DNA of 29,575 nt. Origin: a candidate division KSB1 bacterium. Its GTDB lineage: Bacteria; Zhuqueibacterota; JdFR-76; DREG01. Made by a program: the position numbers and the translations under genes. The notes beneath the pieces were generated by a model. The model ran no database searches. It was not told where the DNA came from and was given only the letters and a program-made list of their open reading frames with translations. Below, one piece after another: positions 1-8,434 of the stretch; the first letter of the stretch is position 1; every line of letters begins with the position of its first letter. The stretch is taken from positions 1-29,575 of the forward strand of contig JADFJB010000053.1 in assembly GCA_022566355.1 (NCBI GenBank). The letters run 5' to 3'.

Positions 1-127
1 AAAGTAACAAAGTAACAAAGTAACAAAGTAACAAAGTAACAAAGTAACAAAGTAACAAAGTAACAAAGTAACAAAGTAACAAAGTAACAAAGTAACAAAG
101 TAACAAAGTAACAAAGTAACAAAGTAA
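1..127. repeat. Octamer tandem array (AAAGTAAC)n
   Basis: Nearly 16 head-to-tail copies of the 8-bp unit AAAGTAAC with no variation until the last unit, which ends in AAAA. It starts at the window edge, so it may extend further left. There are no spacers, so it is a microsatellite-type array and not a CRISPR. The rest of the 332-base gap to the first gene holds a second array and nothing that looks coding. Confidence 0.95.
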
Positions 128-178
128 AATAGAAAACTACTAACTACTATTGTCAACTTTTTTTCAGAAGGCACTACC

Positions 179-283
179 AGTATCTAGTATCCAGTATCCA
201 GTATCCAGTATCCAGTATCCAGTATCCAGTATCCAGTATCCAGTATCCAGTATCCAGTATCCAGTATCCAGTATCCAGTATCA
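179..283. repeat. Heptamer tandem array (AGTATCC)n
   Basis: Fifteen units of 7 bp: the first is AGTATCT, then AGTATCC copies, and the last is AGTATCA. It lies about 50 bases beyond the stop codon of the minus-strand beta-propeller gene. The same heptamer type, as AGCATCC, returns at the far right of the window, and a related one sits at 5122-5170. Confidence 0.95.
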
Positions 284-332
284 AGAATCGAGCATCAAAA
301 TCTTCTCCACACCGAAACACCTCAAATTACAA

Positions 333-2240
333 TCAATTCATCAGAACGATCGGTTTTACAATTCTTCTGCTGCCAACTGCCATTTCATAAAAATAGATGC
401 CACTGCTTGCCAGGATACCCAAATGGTCTGTACCATTCCAAACCGTTGAATAATTGCCCGGTGAATACGGTTGATCCACCAATGTTCGAACGAACTGCCC
501 GGCCAAATTATAAATACGAATTCTAATTTGTGAGGACGATTTAAGACTGAACCCTATCCTGGTTTGTAAAACTCCATTACTGATCGTAAATGGATTTGGA
601 TAGTTTTGGCTTAACTCGAAGTTCAAAGGAATTTCATTCTGTTCATCTGCAACCGCAGTAGGCATTCCTGGTTGGCTATTTACCGCTATCACTGCATCCA
701 AGTCGAAATCTCCATTAGATAGCCCTTCTTTTTTGATATCGCCCAGATCGGTCAATTTTACGAAGCGTGCATACGGCAAACCCACTGTTGACAGATCGAA
801 AGAATCTCCTCCCGACACTTCGGGATCGGAAAATTGACTGTTGTCTTTGGTTGGAGTAACACCGGCTAATCCTGCAAATGTTGCAGTATCATAAGGAAAC
901 TCCACAAAATCGATGCCATTCATGCTTACTGAAACAATGGCCGCTTCAATAAACGGTTCGTTGGTTGAAAATATTATAAAGACATTTTCAAAAACGGTGA
1001 AATCAGGTCCCGGGCCATCGACAATGTGATTATCTATAAACTCAAGAATGATTTCACCGCCATGGCCAAGTGACAGGATTTCTTGCGGCTTAAAGCTTGC
1101 ATTCGTTTCATTCAAGGTTGGATCTGGATCCGGCGGGCCCAGGATATTGTCCGGGAAGAAATTCTGACCGAATCCGGCGCCTTCTCCCGGGGAAAATGAC
1201 ACGACTGCATCCGCCCAAACATCACTAGCCGAAATAGGTCCAGCAATCGTCATGTCGATTACCCCATCTCCAAAGGGAAAGGTTTGCAGTACGGAATCAT
1301 CCGACAAATTGATTTCCTGAACAGTATCATCTTTAAAATTACTGACAAATAATCGGTTTGTTTGAGAATCATATAAAACATTCATCGCTCCAAACCCAAT
1401 TAGTAGTGGATTGGAAGAACCATACTTAATCTCTTTACTGAAAACATCATACGAATAGAGAAACCCTTTATTGTCAGCGCCAAAAGCTGTCACGTAAGCA
1501 ATGCCGTCCTTGGTAATTTGGATATCCCCGGGATCACCACCAAGCAGTACACTATCGACAACTGCTGGTACAAATTCTGGCGGCGCAAAAGGATTAATAA
1601 TATAAACCTTCCCATCATCCGATTCAAAAAACCCAGTACAAATCACATGGATATTACCGTCCGATGCGAGAGCTAAATCCTGGGGATTAGTGCAAACCTC
1701 TAATGTTTTGGTCACAGAATCCTTTTGAATATCGATAATGGATACTGTTGATGGCGAAAAGTTTGGAAAACCTCCGGTATTTGCAACATAGGCAGTGTTA
1801 TCAACAACCAGGATCCCTTCAGGTGCGAGACCAACAGAAATCGTGTTGAGTAAATTTCCGCTTTGCAAATCAACCACACTCACGGAATTTGCGACATAAT
1901 TTGTTACATAAGCTTTATTGGCGCCAACGAAAGCCATTGTCCATGGATTACTGCCTTCAGCCAGATTAATAGTTTGAACGATTTGATCCGTCTTAATATC
2001 AATGACTGTGATGCCAGGCGGAGTGGAATTTACTACGTAAACATTCTCCCCTTTCGCCAAAATCCGGTTGGGCACAACACCGACTGTAATGATGTCATTT
2101 TCGATCTGTTGAGTATCTAAATTCAATTTAGAAACTGTGCGCGCTGACCCATTTAGTACATAAAGCGTTCGTGGAATATCCTGGGCTATTGCTGCGCAAT
2201 TTAGTACGACTGTAAAGATAACAAAAATAATTGTTCTCAT
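333..2240 (-). CDS. Secreted YVTN beta-propeller protein with T9SS sorting tail (BtuG-like candidate)
   Basis: Predicted surface or secreted protein of 635 aa. A signal peptide (residues 1-20, ending AIAQ) is followed by repeated YVTN/YncE-type blades (about 20-335, for example [16 protein letters not shown]). Next comes a second domain (about 345-530) with the pattern SLGHGGEI...FTVFEN, and then a type-A T9SS tail (about 546-635, NYPNPF...GIYFYEM). The ATG start has AAGGAG six bases upstream. The gene begins 40 bases after the stop of the B12-riboswitch-linked TonB receptor, so the two are probably one operon. In Bacteroides, BtuG is a beta-propeller that hands cobalamin to BtuB, and the second domain resembles surface proteins of B12 loci. 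A role in cobalamin capture is therefore inferred, not shown. Alternative: a generic YncE-like surface protein. Confidence 0.8.
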   Translation of the reverse strand: MRTIIFVIFTVVLNCAAIAQDIPRTLYVLNGSARTVSKLNLDTQQIENDIITVGVVPNRILAKGENVYVVNSTPPGITVIDIKTDQIVQTINLAEGSNPWTMAFVGANKAYVTNYVANSVSVVDLQSGNLLNTISVGLAPEGILVVDNTAYVANTGGFPNFSPSTVSIIDIQKDSVTKTLEVCTNPQDLALASDGNIHVICTGFFESDDGKVYIINPFAPPEFVPAVVDSVLLGGDPGDIQITKDGIAYVTAFGADNKGFLYSYDVFSKEIKYGSSNPLLIGFGAMNVLYDSQTNRLFVSNFKDDTVQEINLSDDSVLQTFPFGDGVIDMTIAGPISASDVWADAVVSFSPGEGAGFGQNFFPDNILGPPDPDPTLNETNASFKPQEILSLGHGGEIILEFIDNHIVDGPGPDFTVFENVFIIFSTNEPFIEAAIVSVSMNGIDFVEFPYDTATFAGLAGVTPTKDNSQFSDPEVSGGDSFDLSTVGLPYARFVKLTDLGDIKKEGLSNGDFDLDAVIAVNSQPGMPTAVADEQNEIPLNFELSQNYPNPFTISNGVLQTRIGFSLKSSSQIRIRIYNLAGQFVRTLVDQPYSPGNYSTVWNGTDHLGILASSGIYFYEMAVGSRRIVKPIVLMN

Positions 2241-2280
2241 TTTGACTCCTTTGTTAATTGTGCGACTTAGTAAACTTCAT

Positions 2281-4470
2281 TTAATAAACTACCTCAAGTC
2301 CTACTTTAAAATGCCGACCCGGCATCGGCGCTCGTTCGACAATTTCAAATTTATTGTCAAATACATTGAATACAGACAAGAAAAAAGAAACCCGGGTCTT
2401 TTTAACATTTTGCCGTATTCTCATCGTAAAATCATCAACTGTATATGCCGGCATTTTTACAGTGTTTGCTGCCGTTATATACCTTTCACCAATCAACCGT
2501 TTGTGATAATCCAAAGCCGCAAATCCCAAATTTACGGATAAATTAATTTTCGAAATATGTTCGGGCCGATAGGTGAGCCGCTTATTATGTGTGGTTCGTG
2601 ATTTATTCTTATTAAGAGCGTTATCGATAACATGACTGATCTGCAATTTTATTTTATCATTCCAGGACAACCACGATGAACTAAACTCATAACCTTGCAA
2701 CAAAGCGGCCGTGTTAAAAGGACGAAACGTAGCGAACGAGCCCAGCTCCCAAATGATAAGATTTTCAACATGATTCCGAAAATAGGCTACTTCGATTTCC
2801 AGCCAACCCAAGATTGGAAATCCGGATTTTATTCCAACATCAAAATTGCGGCTCGTTTCCGGTAACAATTCCGGGTTACCGCTAACACGAAAATCCTGGT
2901 AAAACAGATCCGCAAAAGTAGGCGCTCGAAAGGACTTGCTCAAATTTGATTTTAACTGCATGAGCCAATTCGTTGTTCGGGAAAGCAGCATGCCAATCCC
3001 GGGACTGAAATAAGTATTTGTGCGATTAAATTCATCCCGCTTGAATTGAATCGTTTCAACCCGTATTGCAGGTGTGAGAACGAAGCCCAAACTGAATTCT
3101 GGATAGGCTAACTTGATTTGCGTGCCAAATCCCATTTCACCCTGCACATTGTCTGTTTTTGAGATTTTATTAGTTGCAGAGAGTAAATCTTCATTTTGAA
3201 AACTATCTTTCCTCAAGCTGGCATTAATGGTCAGTTTTGTTCCATTCTTCAATTCAAGGAATGCAAGTTTGGAATTAAGTTGGTTGCGGGAGCGATAGGG
3301 TGGCACGGTTCGAAAATGAATAGGTGCATCGCCGGGTGGCGCATGGTTAAATTCCGTTTTGTTGAAATGATTGGAAAATTGTAATCGCGCCGACCAATCA
3401 TGATGCCGGAATTGATACCTGGCCAGAATAATCGACTGAGAATTCTTTGCCTCTGCATAGGGTGTTAATGAGTAGATTAAGCCAGGAATACCCCGATTTG
3501 AATTTTGAACATTTAGCTGCAAAATAACCGCATGTTCACCCCGGGAATAGCGTATCTTTCCGAATATATTTCTTGATGATAAATCAGCATTAAGCCTTTC
3601 ATCACGAACGAGGGTTCCATCCGGAAGCCGATAAGAATAACTAAATTTCCCATTCTTACTGCTGCCGTAAACATTGACAAAATAATTAGCGTGTTTTAAA
3701 ACACCGGATATTGAAGAACGAAAATCAAATTTATCATAACTGCCCAGATCAGCTTTGACGCTCACTTCTTCCATGGCAGAAGTTTTGGAAATGATTTCGA
3801 TAACACCACCGATTGCGCCACCCACACGACTATGGCTCCCACTTTTCCAAATGTTTATCTTTTCAATATTGGATAATGGCACCTGTCCTAAATCAGCCTC
3901 GCCAAGCATAGGATCGTTTAAAGGGACATCATCAAGCAAAACCAATACCTGGTTAGCATTACTGCCTCGAATCCTTGCTAGCTTTCCTCCTGAACTGTTT
4001 TCAGTAATCTCGATCCCGCTGACTTGATTGATTAAATCAGCCACATTGTCGAACGGACTGTTGCGAATGTCTATTGTGGTAATTGTTTCAAAGAAAGCGC
4101 TCTCGTTGGGATTTTCAAAGACATCTTCAACAAGTACACCTGGAAGGTTGATGACTTTTTGACTCAATACAAATTCCACAGTTGTAACAAAATCCTTCTG
4201 CACAATGACTTGCTTTTCGACGTCAAAATAACCAATGAAAGAGACTCTCAGGGTGTATTCACCCGCGAAAAGGTTTTCAATGGTGAAATTTCCTTTATGG
4301 TTTGAAATCACACCCACACCGGTTCCAACCACAACTACGTTTGCCCCTGTTAAAGGCTGACCGGATGTTGTCTTAACCCTTCCCTGGATTTTAATGATGG
4401 ATTGTGCCCAGGCACTCTGAATTGTGCCAAGAAGTGCAAGAATAATCAGGATGTTAAAATAGTAACGCAA
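2281..4470 (-). CDS. TonB-dependent outer-membrane receptor, probable cobalamin receptor
   Basis: Outer-membrane beta-barrel of 729 aa. It has a signal peptide (1-22, ending SAWAQ), a carboxypeptidase-regulatory-like domain (about 30-110), a plug domain (about 118-230, including ARIRGSNANQVLVLLDDVPL and GGAIGGVIEI) and a long barrel ending in an aromatic residue (VVY). Such receptors use TonB/ExbBD energy to import rare nutrients. The substrate guess is vitamin B12 because a cobalamin riboswitch with a terminator lies upstream in the same orientation. The apparent start is TTG: an in-frame TAG lies four codons before it and the signal peptide begins exactly there, with a weak AGGT ribosome site about 8 bases upstream. 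Length is normal for BtuB-like or CirA-like receptors with the extra N-terminal domain. Confidence 0.88.
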   Translation of the reverse strand: MRYYFNILIILALLGTIQSAWAQSIIKIQGRVKTTSGQPLTGANVVVVGTGVGVISNHKGNFTIENLFAGEYTLRVSFIGYFDVEKQVIVQKDFVTTVEFVLSQKVINLPGVLVEDVFENPNESAFFETITTIDIRNSPFDNVADLINQVSGIEITENSSGGKLARIRGSNANQVLVLLDDVPLNDPMLGEADLGQVPLSNIEKINIWKSGSHSRVGGAIGGVIEIISKTSAMEEVSVKADLGSYDKFDFRSSISGVLKHANYFVNVYGSSKNGKFSYSYRLPDGTLVRDERLNADLSSRNIFGKIRYSRGEHAVILQLNVQNSNRGIPGLIYSLTPYAEAKNSQSIILARYQFRHHDWSARLQFSNHFNKTEFNHAPPGDAPIHFRTVPPYRSRNQLNSKLAFLELKNGTKLTINASLRKDSFQNEDLLSATNKISKTDNVQGEMGFGTQIKLAYPEFSLGFVLTPAIRVETIQFKRDEFNRTNTYFSPGIGMLLSRTTNWLMQLKSNLSKSFRAPTFADLFYQDFRVSGNPELLPETSRNFDVGIKSGFPILGWLEIEVAYFRNHVENLIIWELGSFATFRPFNTAALLQGYEFSSSWLSWNDKIKLQISHVIDNALNKNKSRTTHNKRLTYRPEHISKINLSVNLGFAALDYHKRLIGERYITAANTVKMPAYTVDDFTMRIRQNVKKTRVSFFLSVFNVFDNKFEIVERAPMPGRHFKVGLEVVY

Positions 4471-4538
4471 TTTATTTACCTATTCTGAATAGACTTAATT
4501 TATTCTAATTTTTTCCATCTGTATTTAAGATCGAATAA

Positions 4539-4566
4539 TGTCATCCCGTCACGAGACGGGATGACA
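4539..4566. repeat. Palindromic element TGTCATCCCGTC-ACGA-GACGGGATGACA
   Basis: A perfect 12-bp stem with a 4-base loop, followed on the plus strand by a T-rich stretch (TTTCTTTTGTTTTT), so it could terminate plus-strand transcripts. It sits in the untranslated leader between the riboswitch terminator and the TonB receptor. A related palindrome, TGTCGTCCC...GGGATGACA, is at 13577-13602, which suggests a dispersed repeat family. Confidence 0.8.
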
Positions 4567-4724
4567 TTTCTTTTGTTTTTTATGATTTCCATTAAGATTC
4601 CGTGTTTATCATAGGCTCAACTAGTTTTTAATCTCAGAATATGCTTGAATACAGTTACCTGGAACTGCATTTCGCTATAAAAATAGTACATTACTCAACG
4701 AGAGAAGGGGTTCCCGGATGGAAA

Positions 4725-4757
4725 TAAAAAAACCCACCTCGGGGAAAAGATGGGTTC
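4725..4757 (-). terminator. Intrinsic terminator downstream of the B12 riboswitch
   Basis: On the minus strand AACCCATCTT pairs with GAGGTGGGTT (10 pairs with two G-T) around the loop TTCCCC, followed by seven T residues in total. It lies about 40 bases after the end of the cobalamin aptamer and before the TonB receptor, the position expected for a ligand-controlled transcription-termination platform. Confidence 0.85.
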
Positions 4758-4776
4758 ATTAAATACGCAGTGTGAC

Positions 4777-4790
4777 CTTCCCGCGAAGGA
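4777..4790 (-). promoter_or_regulatory. Short hairpin between aptamer and terminator
   Basis: On the minus strand CCTTC-GCGG-GAAGG forms a perfect 5-bp stem directly after the B12 box. A hairpin like this is often seen next to cobalamin aptamers and may belong to the expression platform or the kissing-loop region. Confidence 0.5.
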
Positions 4791-4794
4791 TTTT

Positions 4795-4958
4795 AATGGG
4801 CAGGTCTCCTGGCTTACAGCTTCAAATCTACTTGCCTTCCTTCCCATCCCGCCTGGGCGGGACAGTGGATTTATCAGGCATTCGTAGCTGATTACAGTTG
4901 CGGGGCAGCGCCGGATTCACACCGGCTTCCTTAGTCCAGTATCCTGGATTTACCCATT
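4795..4958 (-). ncRNA. Cobalamin (B12) riboswitch
   Basis: Read on the minus strand the conserved elements appear in order: AATGGG near the 5' end, GCCGGTGTGAATCCGGC, GCTGCCCCGCAACTGTAA, a variable arm with the hairpin TCCCGCCCAGGCGGGA, and the B12 box AAGCCAGGAGACCTGCC. These are the signature blocks of the adenosylcobalamin/cobalamin aptamer. When the vitamin is bound, such aptamers lower expression of downstream uptake genes. Here the downstream minus-strand genes are the TonB receptor and the beta-propeller protein, and an intrinsic terminator follows, so control by transcription termination is inferred. The exact 5' boundary is approximate. Confidence 0.95.
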
Positions 4959-5121
4959 TCTTATTTTAATTTAGAAACTTGAAGATAAATGTCAATACAA
5001 TTTTTTTGTTAAGTCACATGAATACAGTATTTAGCAAAAATCCAAATGACAAGTAACAAATCAGAAAGGTTGTTTTCCCATTGATTTTTGTTTTTTGATT
5101 TTTTGAGATTTATTGAATTTT

Positions 5122-5170
5122 GTTCATTGTTCATTGTTCATTATCCATTATCCATTATCCATTGCTCATT
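5122..5170. repeat. Heptamer array (GTTCATT)3(ATCCATT)3(GCTCATT)
   Basis: Seven consecutive 7-base units sharing the ending CATT. The last unit, GCTCATT, supplies the TGA stop codon of the minus-strand TPR gene, so the array begins exactly at the 3' end of that gene. The rest of the gap back to the riboswitch (4960-5121) is AT-rich with no recognised gene. Confidence 0.85.
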
Positions 5171-6737
5171 GGCTTCCGACCTGAACCAATTTACTATTTA
5201 TCTCCTGCAATTCCGGCAGATCATCAGAATTATGCCAAATCTCTTTCAGCTCCGAGTATGCTTTACGGCTTGCCTCGGAATCTCCCAGGGCAGAGTTCGC
5301 CCGCGCTAATCCCAACAAGGACAATGCCCGATTGGCATTTTGCGTCAATGAAATTTTGAATTCACGCTTGGCTTCTTCCGGTTGGTCTAATTGAAGCAAC
5401 ACCTCGCCAAATAACTCATGAACGGGTTTCACAGGAATAGGCGGGCCAAATTCGAAGCGCATGTTATCCTGTAAAGCGATGGCTTCCTGTAAAAGCGCCA
5501 ATGCCTTGTTATCGTTATCCATTTTAAATTGAATAAAAGCCTCCAGCTCTTTATGCATTAGTTGAACCAGTTCAAGATCATCCGACTTTTGTTCGGTGGA
5601 AATTAATTCCTTCAGCTGATCCAATATTTTAGTTGCTTTATCAATTTTCTCAAACTCAATTGCGGCAAATCCATTCACCAACAAAACATTGGCCATTGCC
5701 TTAGTTCCCAAACTTGAAGCATCAAAATTTCCGATATTCGCTTCTCGCCAATTCCGGGTCTCAACGATAAATGAAGAACGCATATGGGCTGCATGCCTGA
5801 TATAACTTCTGGAATTAGTCTGATTCATTTTTTTCTCAACTTCGGCCAATAATTTTCGCGCTTCTTCGTATCGGCCTTGCTGAAGGTAAGTATAGTGCAG
5901 CCACCAGGTTGGATGTAACCCATTTTGACCCTTTTTAAAAGCTGCCGCCGCCGATCTTTCATTTAAAGATGCGGAGTCGTCCCACATACCCAGCGCCATA
6001 AAAATATGGGAAGGCATGTGTAAGGCATGGGGCGCGTCCGGTGCGATATTAGAATACACCCTGGCTGCTTTCAATCCCAACGGTGCATGAATCGGGTCGT
6101 CGAATGAATGAATGACGTAATGTGCCGCACCCGGATGAAGGGGATTTTTCCCGAATACCTCCTGCGCAATAGCGCCGCTTCGTACGTAAGTTCTGAAGTC
6201 GCGTTTACCTTGAACCGTACCAAGGATGGAAAGGGCATAAAAACTCGCCGCTTCCAGGTCTTCGGGATATTTCTCATACAACTGTTTCATGGCTTCAGAA
6301 TAGGCATAATCACGGCTGATTTTATCGCCATCGCCATACAAAACCTCAAGCGCACGCCAGTAATCCTTCTCTCTTTGGGTGGGTACTTTTTTCATACGCT
6401 CCTCGGCAGTAGACGCTAATCCCTTCATAATTTTTTGTGCAGCAGATTTGTTTTGTTGATTCCAGACCGGGTGGTTATGGGTCATGGCTTCACCCCAATA
6501 CGCCATGGCAAAACCCGGCTCGATTTCCCTGGCTTTTTTAAATTCAGCCGCTGCATCCCGATATTCAAAACTGTGCATTAAGAGGACACCCCGAATGAAA
6601 TATTTTTGCGCCTCCGGAGAACCGGAAGTTGGAAAATCAATAATGCCCAGGTCTTTGTTTTGTGCAAATGCCGGACTGATAAGAACAAACATCGAGATGA
6701 AGACTAAAATAATTTTTTTACTGTTGAAATTAAACAT
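5166..6737 (-). CDS. Secreted tetratricopeptide-repeat protein
   Basis: 523 aa with a signal peptide (1-26, ending SPAFAQ), so it is exported. The mature part is alpha-helical with TPR-like units, for example FEYRDAAAEFKKAREIEPGFAMAYWGEA (about 55-82), and more repeats near the C-terminus (QPEEAKREFKISLTQNANRALSLLGLARANSALGD). A central block contains the conserved-looking DAPHALHMPSHIFMALGMWDDS. This is a widespread family of exported TPR proteins without an agreed function. TPRs usually mediate protein contacts, and no catalytic motif is evident. The ATG has AGGAGA eight bases upstream. It starts 21 bases after the DUF423 gene and is likely the last gene of a minus-strand operon. Confidence 0.85.
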   Translation of the reverse strand: MFNFNSKKIILVFISMFVLISPAFAQNKDLGIIDFPTSGSPEAQKYFIRGVLLMHSFEYRDAAAEFKKAREIEPGFAMAYWGEAMTHNHPVWNQQNKSAAQKIMKGLASTAEERMKKVPTQREKDYWRALEVLYGDGDKISRDYAYSEAMKQLYEKYPEDLEAASFYALSILGTVQGKRDFRTYVRSGAIAQEVFGKNPLHPGAAHYVIHSFDDPIHAPLGLKAARVYSNIAPDAPHALHMPSHIFMALGMWDDSASLNERSAAAAFKKGQNGLHPTWWLHYTYLQQGRYEEARKLLAEVEKKMNQTNSRSYIRHAAHMRSSFIVETRNWREANIGNFDASSLGTKAMANVLLVNGFAAIEFEKIDKATKILDQLKELISTEQKSDDLELVQLMHKELEAFIQFKMDNDNKALALLQEAIALQDNMRFEFGPPIPVKPVHELFGEVLLQLDQPEEAKREFKISLTQNANRALSLLGLARANSALGDSEASRKAYSELKEIWHNSDDLPELQEINSKLVQVGSQ

Positions 6738-6758
6738 GTGATTTTCTCCTAATAAATT

Positions 6759-7142
6759 TCATGAACTAACTGATTGCTTAAAAATAGCATAAGCAAACAA
6801 AAACCAGCCTACTAAAAATCCCAGGCCGCCAATAGGTGTGATTGCGCCAAACCACCGCAACCCGGATATACTTAAGGCATATAAGCTTCCGCAAAAAATC
6901 AGGATGCCAAATACCATGGACCAACCGGCCCAGATCATAGCCGAGGAATTGGAAATCCATTGAAATACTAAACCCACAATCATCAATCCCATTGCATGAA
7001 ACATATGGTACTGGATGCCTGTTTGATAGATCGCAAGCATTTCTTGAGAAATTTTTGATCGCAAGCCATGGGCGCCAAATGCACCCAGTCCGACTGCTAA
7101 GAAAGCGTTTATACTGCCTAAAAGAAGGAATGTTTTATTCAT
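6759..7142 (-). CDS. DUF423 family small membrane protein
   Basis: 127 aa with four predicted membrane helices. The N-terminal block GSINAFLAVGLGAFGAHGL and the following YQTGIQYHMFHAMGL are characteristic of DUF423 (YgdD/YwdK family). It sits in the inner membrane; its biochemical role is unknown. I chose the ATG at 7142. An in-frame TTG four codons earlier is possible, and neither has a strong ribosome site. It lies 42 bases after the rhodanese gene and 21 bases before the TPR gene, consistent with co-transcription. Confidence 0.9.
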   Translation of the reverse strand: MNKTFLLLGSINAFLAVGLGAFGAHGLRSKISQEMLAIYQTGIQYHMFHAMGLMIVGLVFQWISNSSAMIWAGWSMVFGILIFCGSLYALSISGLRWFGAITPIGGLGFLVGWFLFAYAIFKQSVSS

Positions 7143-7184
7143 TTTGAAAACCAAATATTTTTAGTTGTGTTTTAACAGGACCAC

Positions 7185-7631
7185 TCAATTCGATAGTCTC
7201 ACAACCGGCAAGTCAGCCTCTTGCCATTGCAAGATTCCTCCGGCTACGTTATAGACTTCCTTAAAACCCATTTCCTGCATGATTTCACATGCTTTGCCGC
7301 TTCGTTTGCCGGAACGGCAGTGAACGATATACGTTTTATTTTTGTCTAATTTACTGATTTCCATCTTGAAATTCGGATCGCGATAATTAATCAAAATACT
7401 GTTTTGAAGGCGAACTTGTTCATATTCCTGAGGAGTGCGGACATCGATTACAACCAGGTTTGGATTTTCGTTATCGTTCATGATTTTTTCATAAGCCTGC
7501 TGGACAGAAATTTCTTTTCGAATAGATAAATCTGACTCTGCGCTGGAAGTTTTGTTGCTGTTACTCTGGCAGGCAGCGAGACCATAAATCAGAAATAACA
7601 AAGGCAACATTTTCCTGTAATATCCATTCAT
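7185..7631 (-). CDS. Rhodanese-domain lipoprotein
   Basis: 148 aa with a lipoprotein signal peptide (lipobox LAAC, Cys21), so it is probably membrane-anchored in the periplasm. One rhodanese domain occupies about 38-145, with VVIDVRTPQEYE and the active-site loop CRSGKRS, whose catalytic Cys is residue 105. The family transfers sulfur or binds persulfide; the acceptor here is unknown. The last part, GFKEVYNVAGGILQW, is typical of single-domain GlpE/PspE-like proteins. The ATG at 7631 is preferred over an upstream TTG because GGAG lies eight bases before it. The gene is 49 bases downstream of the ABC permease on the same strand. Confidence 0.9.
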   Translation of the reverse strand: MNGYYRKMLPLLFLIYGLAACQSNSNKTSSAESDLSIRKEISVQQAYEKIMNDNENPNLVVIDVRTPQEYEQVRLQNSILINYRDPNFKMEISKLDKNKTYIVHCRSGKRSGKACEIMQEMGFKEVYNVAGGILQWQEADLPVVRLSN

Positions 7632-7680
7632 GTCATGAACTCCATAAAGATCCAAAATTTTTAAACCTATATTAAGAAAC

Positions 7681-8424
7681 TCATTCCCAGCGAAAAGTTT
7701 TGGCGGAGATAGGGATGGCGATGATCAGAATTCCAAACAACACCGCCACTTCAGTCAAATGTTGCTGCCAGCTGTGTCCAATCCAAAGCCCTCGCAACAG
7801 AATAACAACATGTTTCAGTGGCAAGATCGTAGCAATGTTTTGAACGTTTTCCGGCAACACTTCAAGGGGAATGGTTGCTCCCGATAAGAAAATCATCGGA
7901 TAAAATAACACCATCGCAGTCGCCTGGGCGGTTCTGGCTGTGGGTATTAAGCCGGCTATGAGAAATCCCAGGGAGAAGAAACTCAGACTGCTGAGTGTAA
8001 ACCCGGCTGCCACGCTTAGGAAATTCCCTTCAAACTGCATATTATATAGCAACTTACCGGTGATGATCAACAAGCCCATGCCCAGGGAAGTCATGATAAA
8101 AATTACAATAACATGAGCGCTCAATATGGTTTGCGGCCGAAGCGGTGTGGCATGCAACCTGCGCAGAATGCCCTTTTCACGGTAGGAAGCGATGATGGTG
8201 GTAATGCTGATGAGTCCGCTGGAGGCAATGATCATAGCCGTGTAAGATGGTACGGCAATGTCCACCATACCATAGCCGCCAAAGAAATCTGATTTTTCAT
8301 TGCCATAGATCATGCCGAATAAAACCAGCAGCATTACCGGAAAAGCTAAGGTGAAGAACGCCGCGAAAAATTCTCGTGTAAACAACTTGAATTCCACTAA
8401 AGATAGTTTGAATAGTCCTTTCAT
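7681..8424 (-). CDS. ABC-2 type transporter permease
   Basis: 248 aa with an N-terminal cytoplasmic segment and about six membrane helices, typical of ABC-2 exporters. The pattern YREKGILRRLHATPL (the conserved cytoplasmic EKGxxRRLxxTP coupling segment) and the C-terminal VLPLKHVVxLLRG-like stretch are diagnostic. With the ATPase encoded just upstream it should form an inner-membrane exporter; the substrate (drug, lipid or polysaccharide) cannot be told. The true start is the ATG at 8424, with AGGAG five bases upstream and 10 bases after the ATPase stop. A longer open frame to 8547 overlaps the ATPase and is not needed. Confidence 0.92.
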   Translation of the reverse strand: MKGLFKLSLVEFKLFTREFFAAFFTLAFPVMLLVLFGMIYGNEKSDFFGGYGMVDIAVPSYTAMIIASSGLISITTIIASYREKGILRRLHATPLRPQTILSAHVIVIFIMTSLGMGLLIITGKLLYNMQFEGNFLSVAAGFTLSSLSFFSLGFLIAGLIPTARTAQATAMVLFYPMIFLSGATIPLEVLPENVQNIATILPLKHVVILLRGLWIGHSWQQHLTEVAVLFGILIIAIPISAKTFRWE

Positions 8425-8434
8425 CTTTCTCCTC

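Noticed and set aside
1-127. Possible CRISPR array
   Set aside because: Units are 8 bp, directly adjacent and without spacers; it is a simple tandem repeat.
150-449. Plus-strand open frame with SSIQYPV repeats
   Set aside because: Produced by the heptamer array at 179-283 and overlapping the 3' end of the well-supported propeller gene on the other strand.
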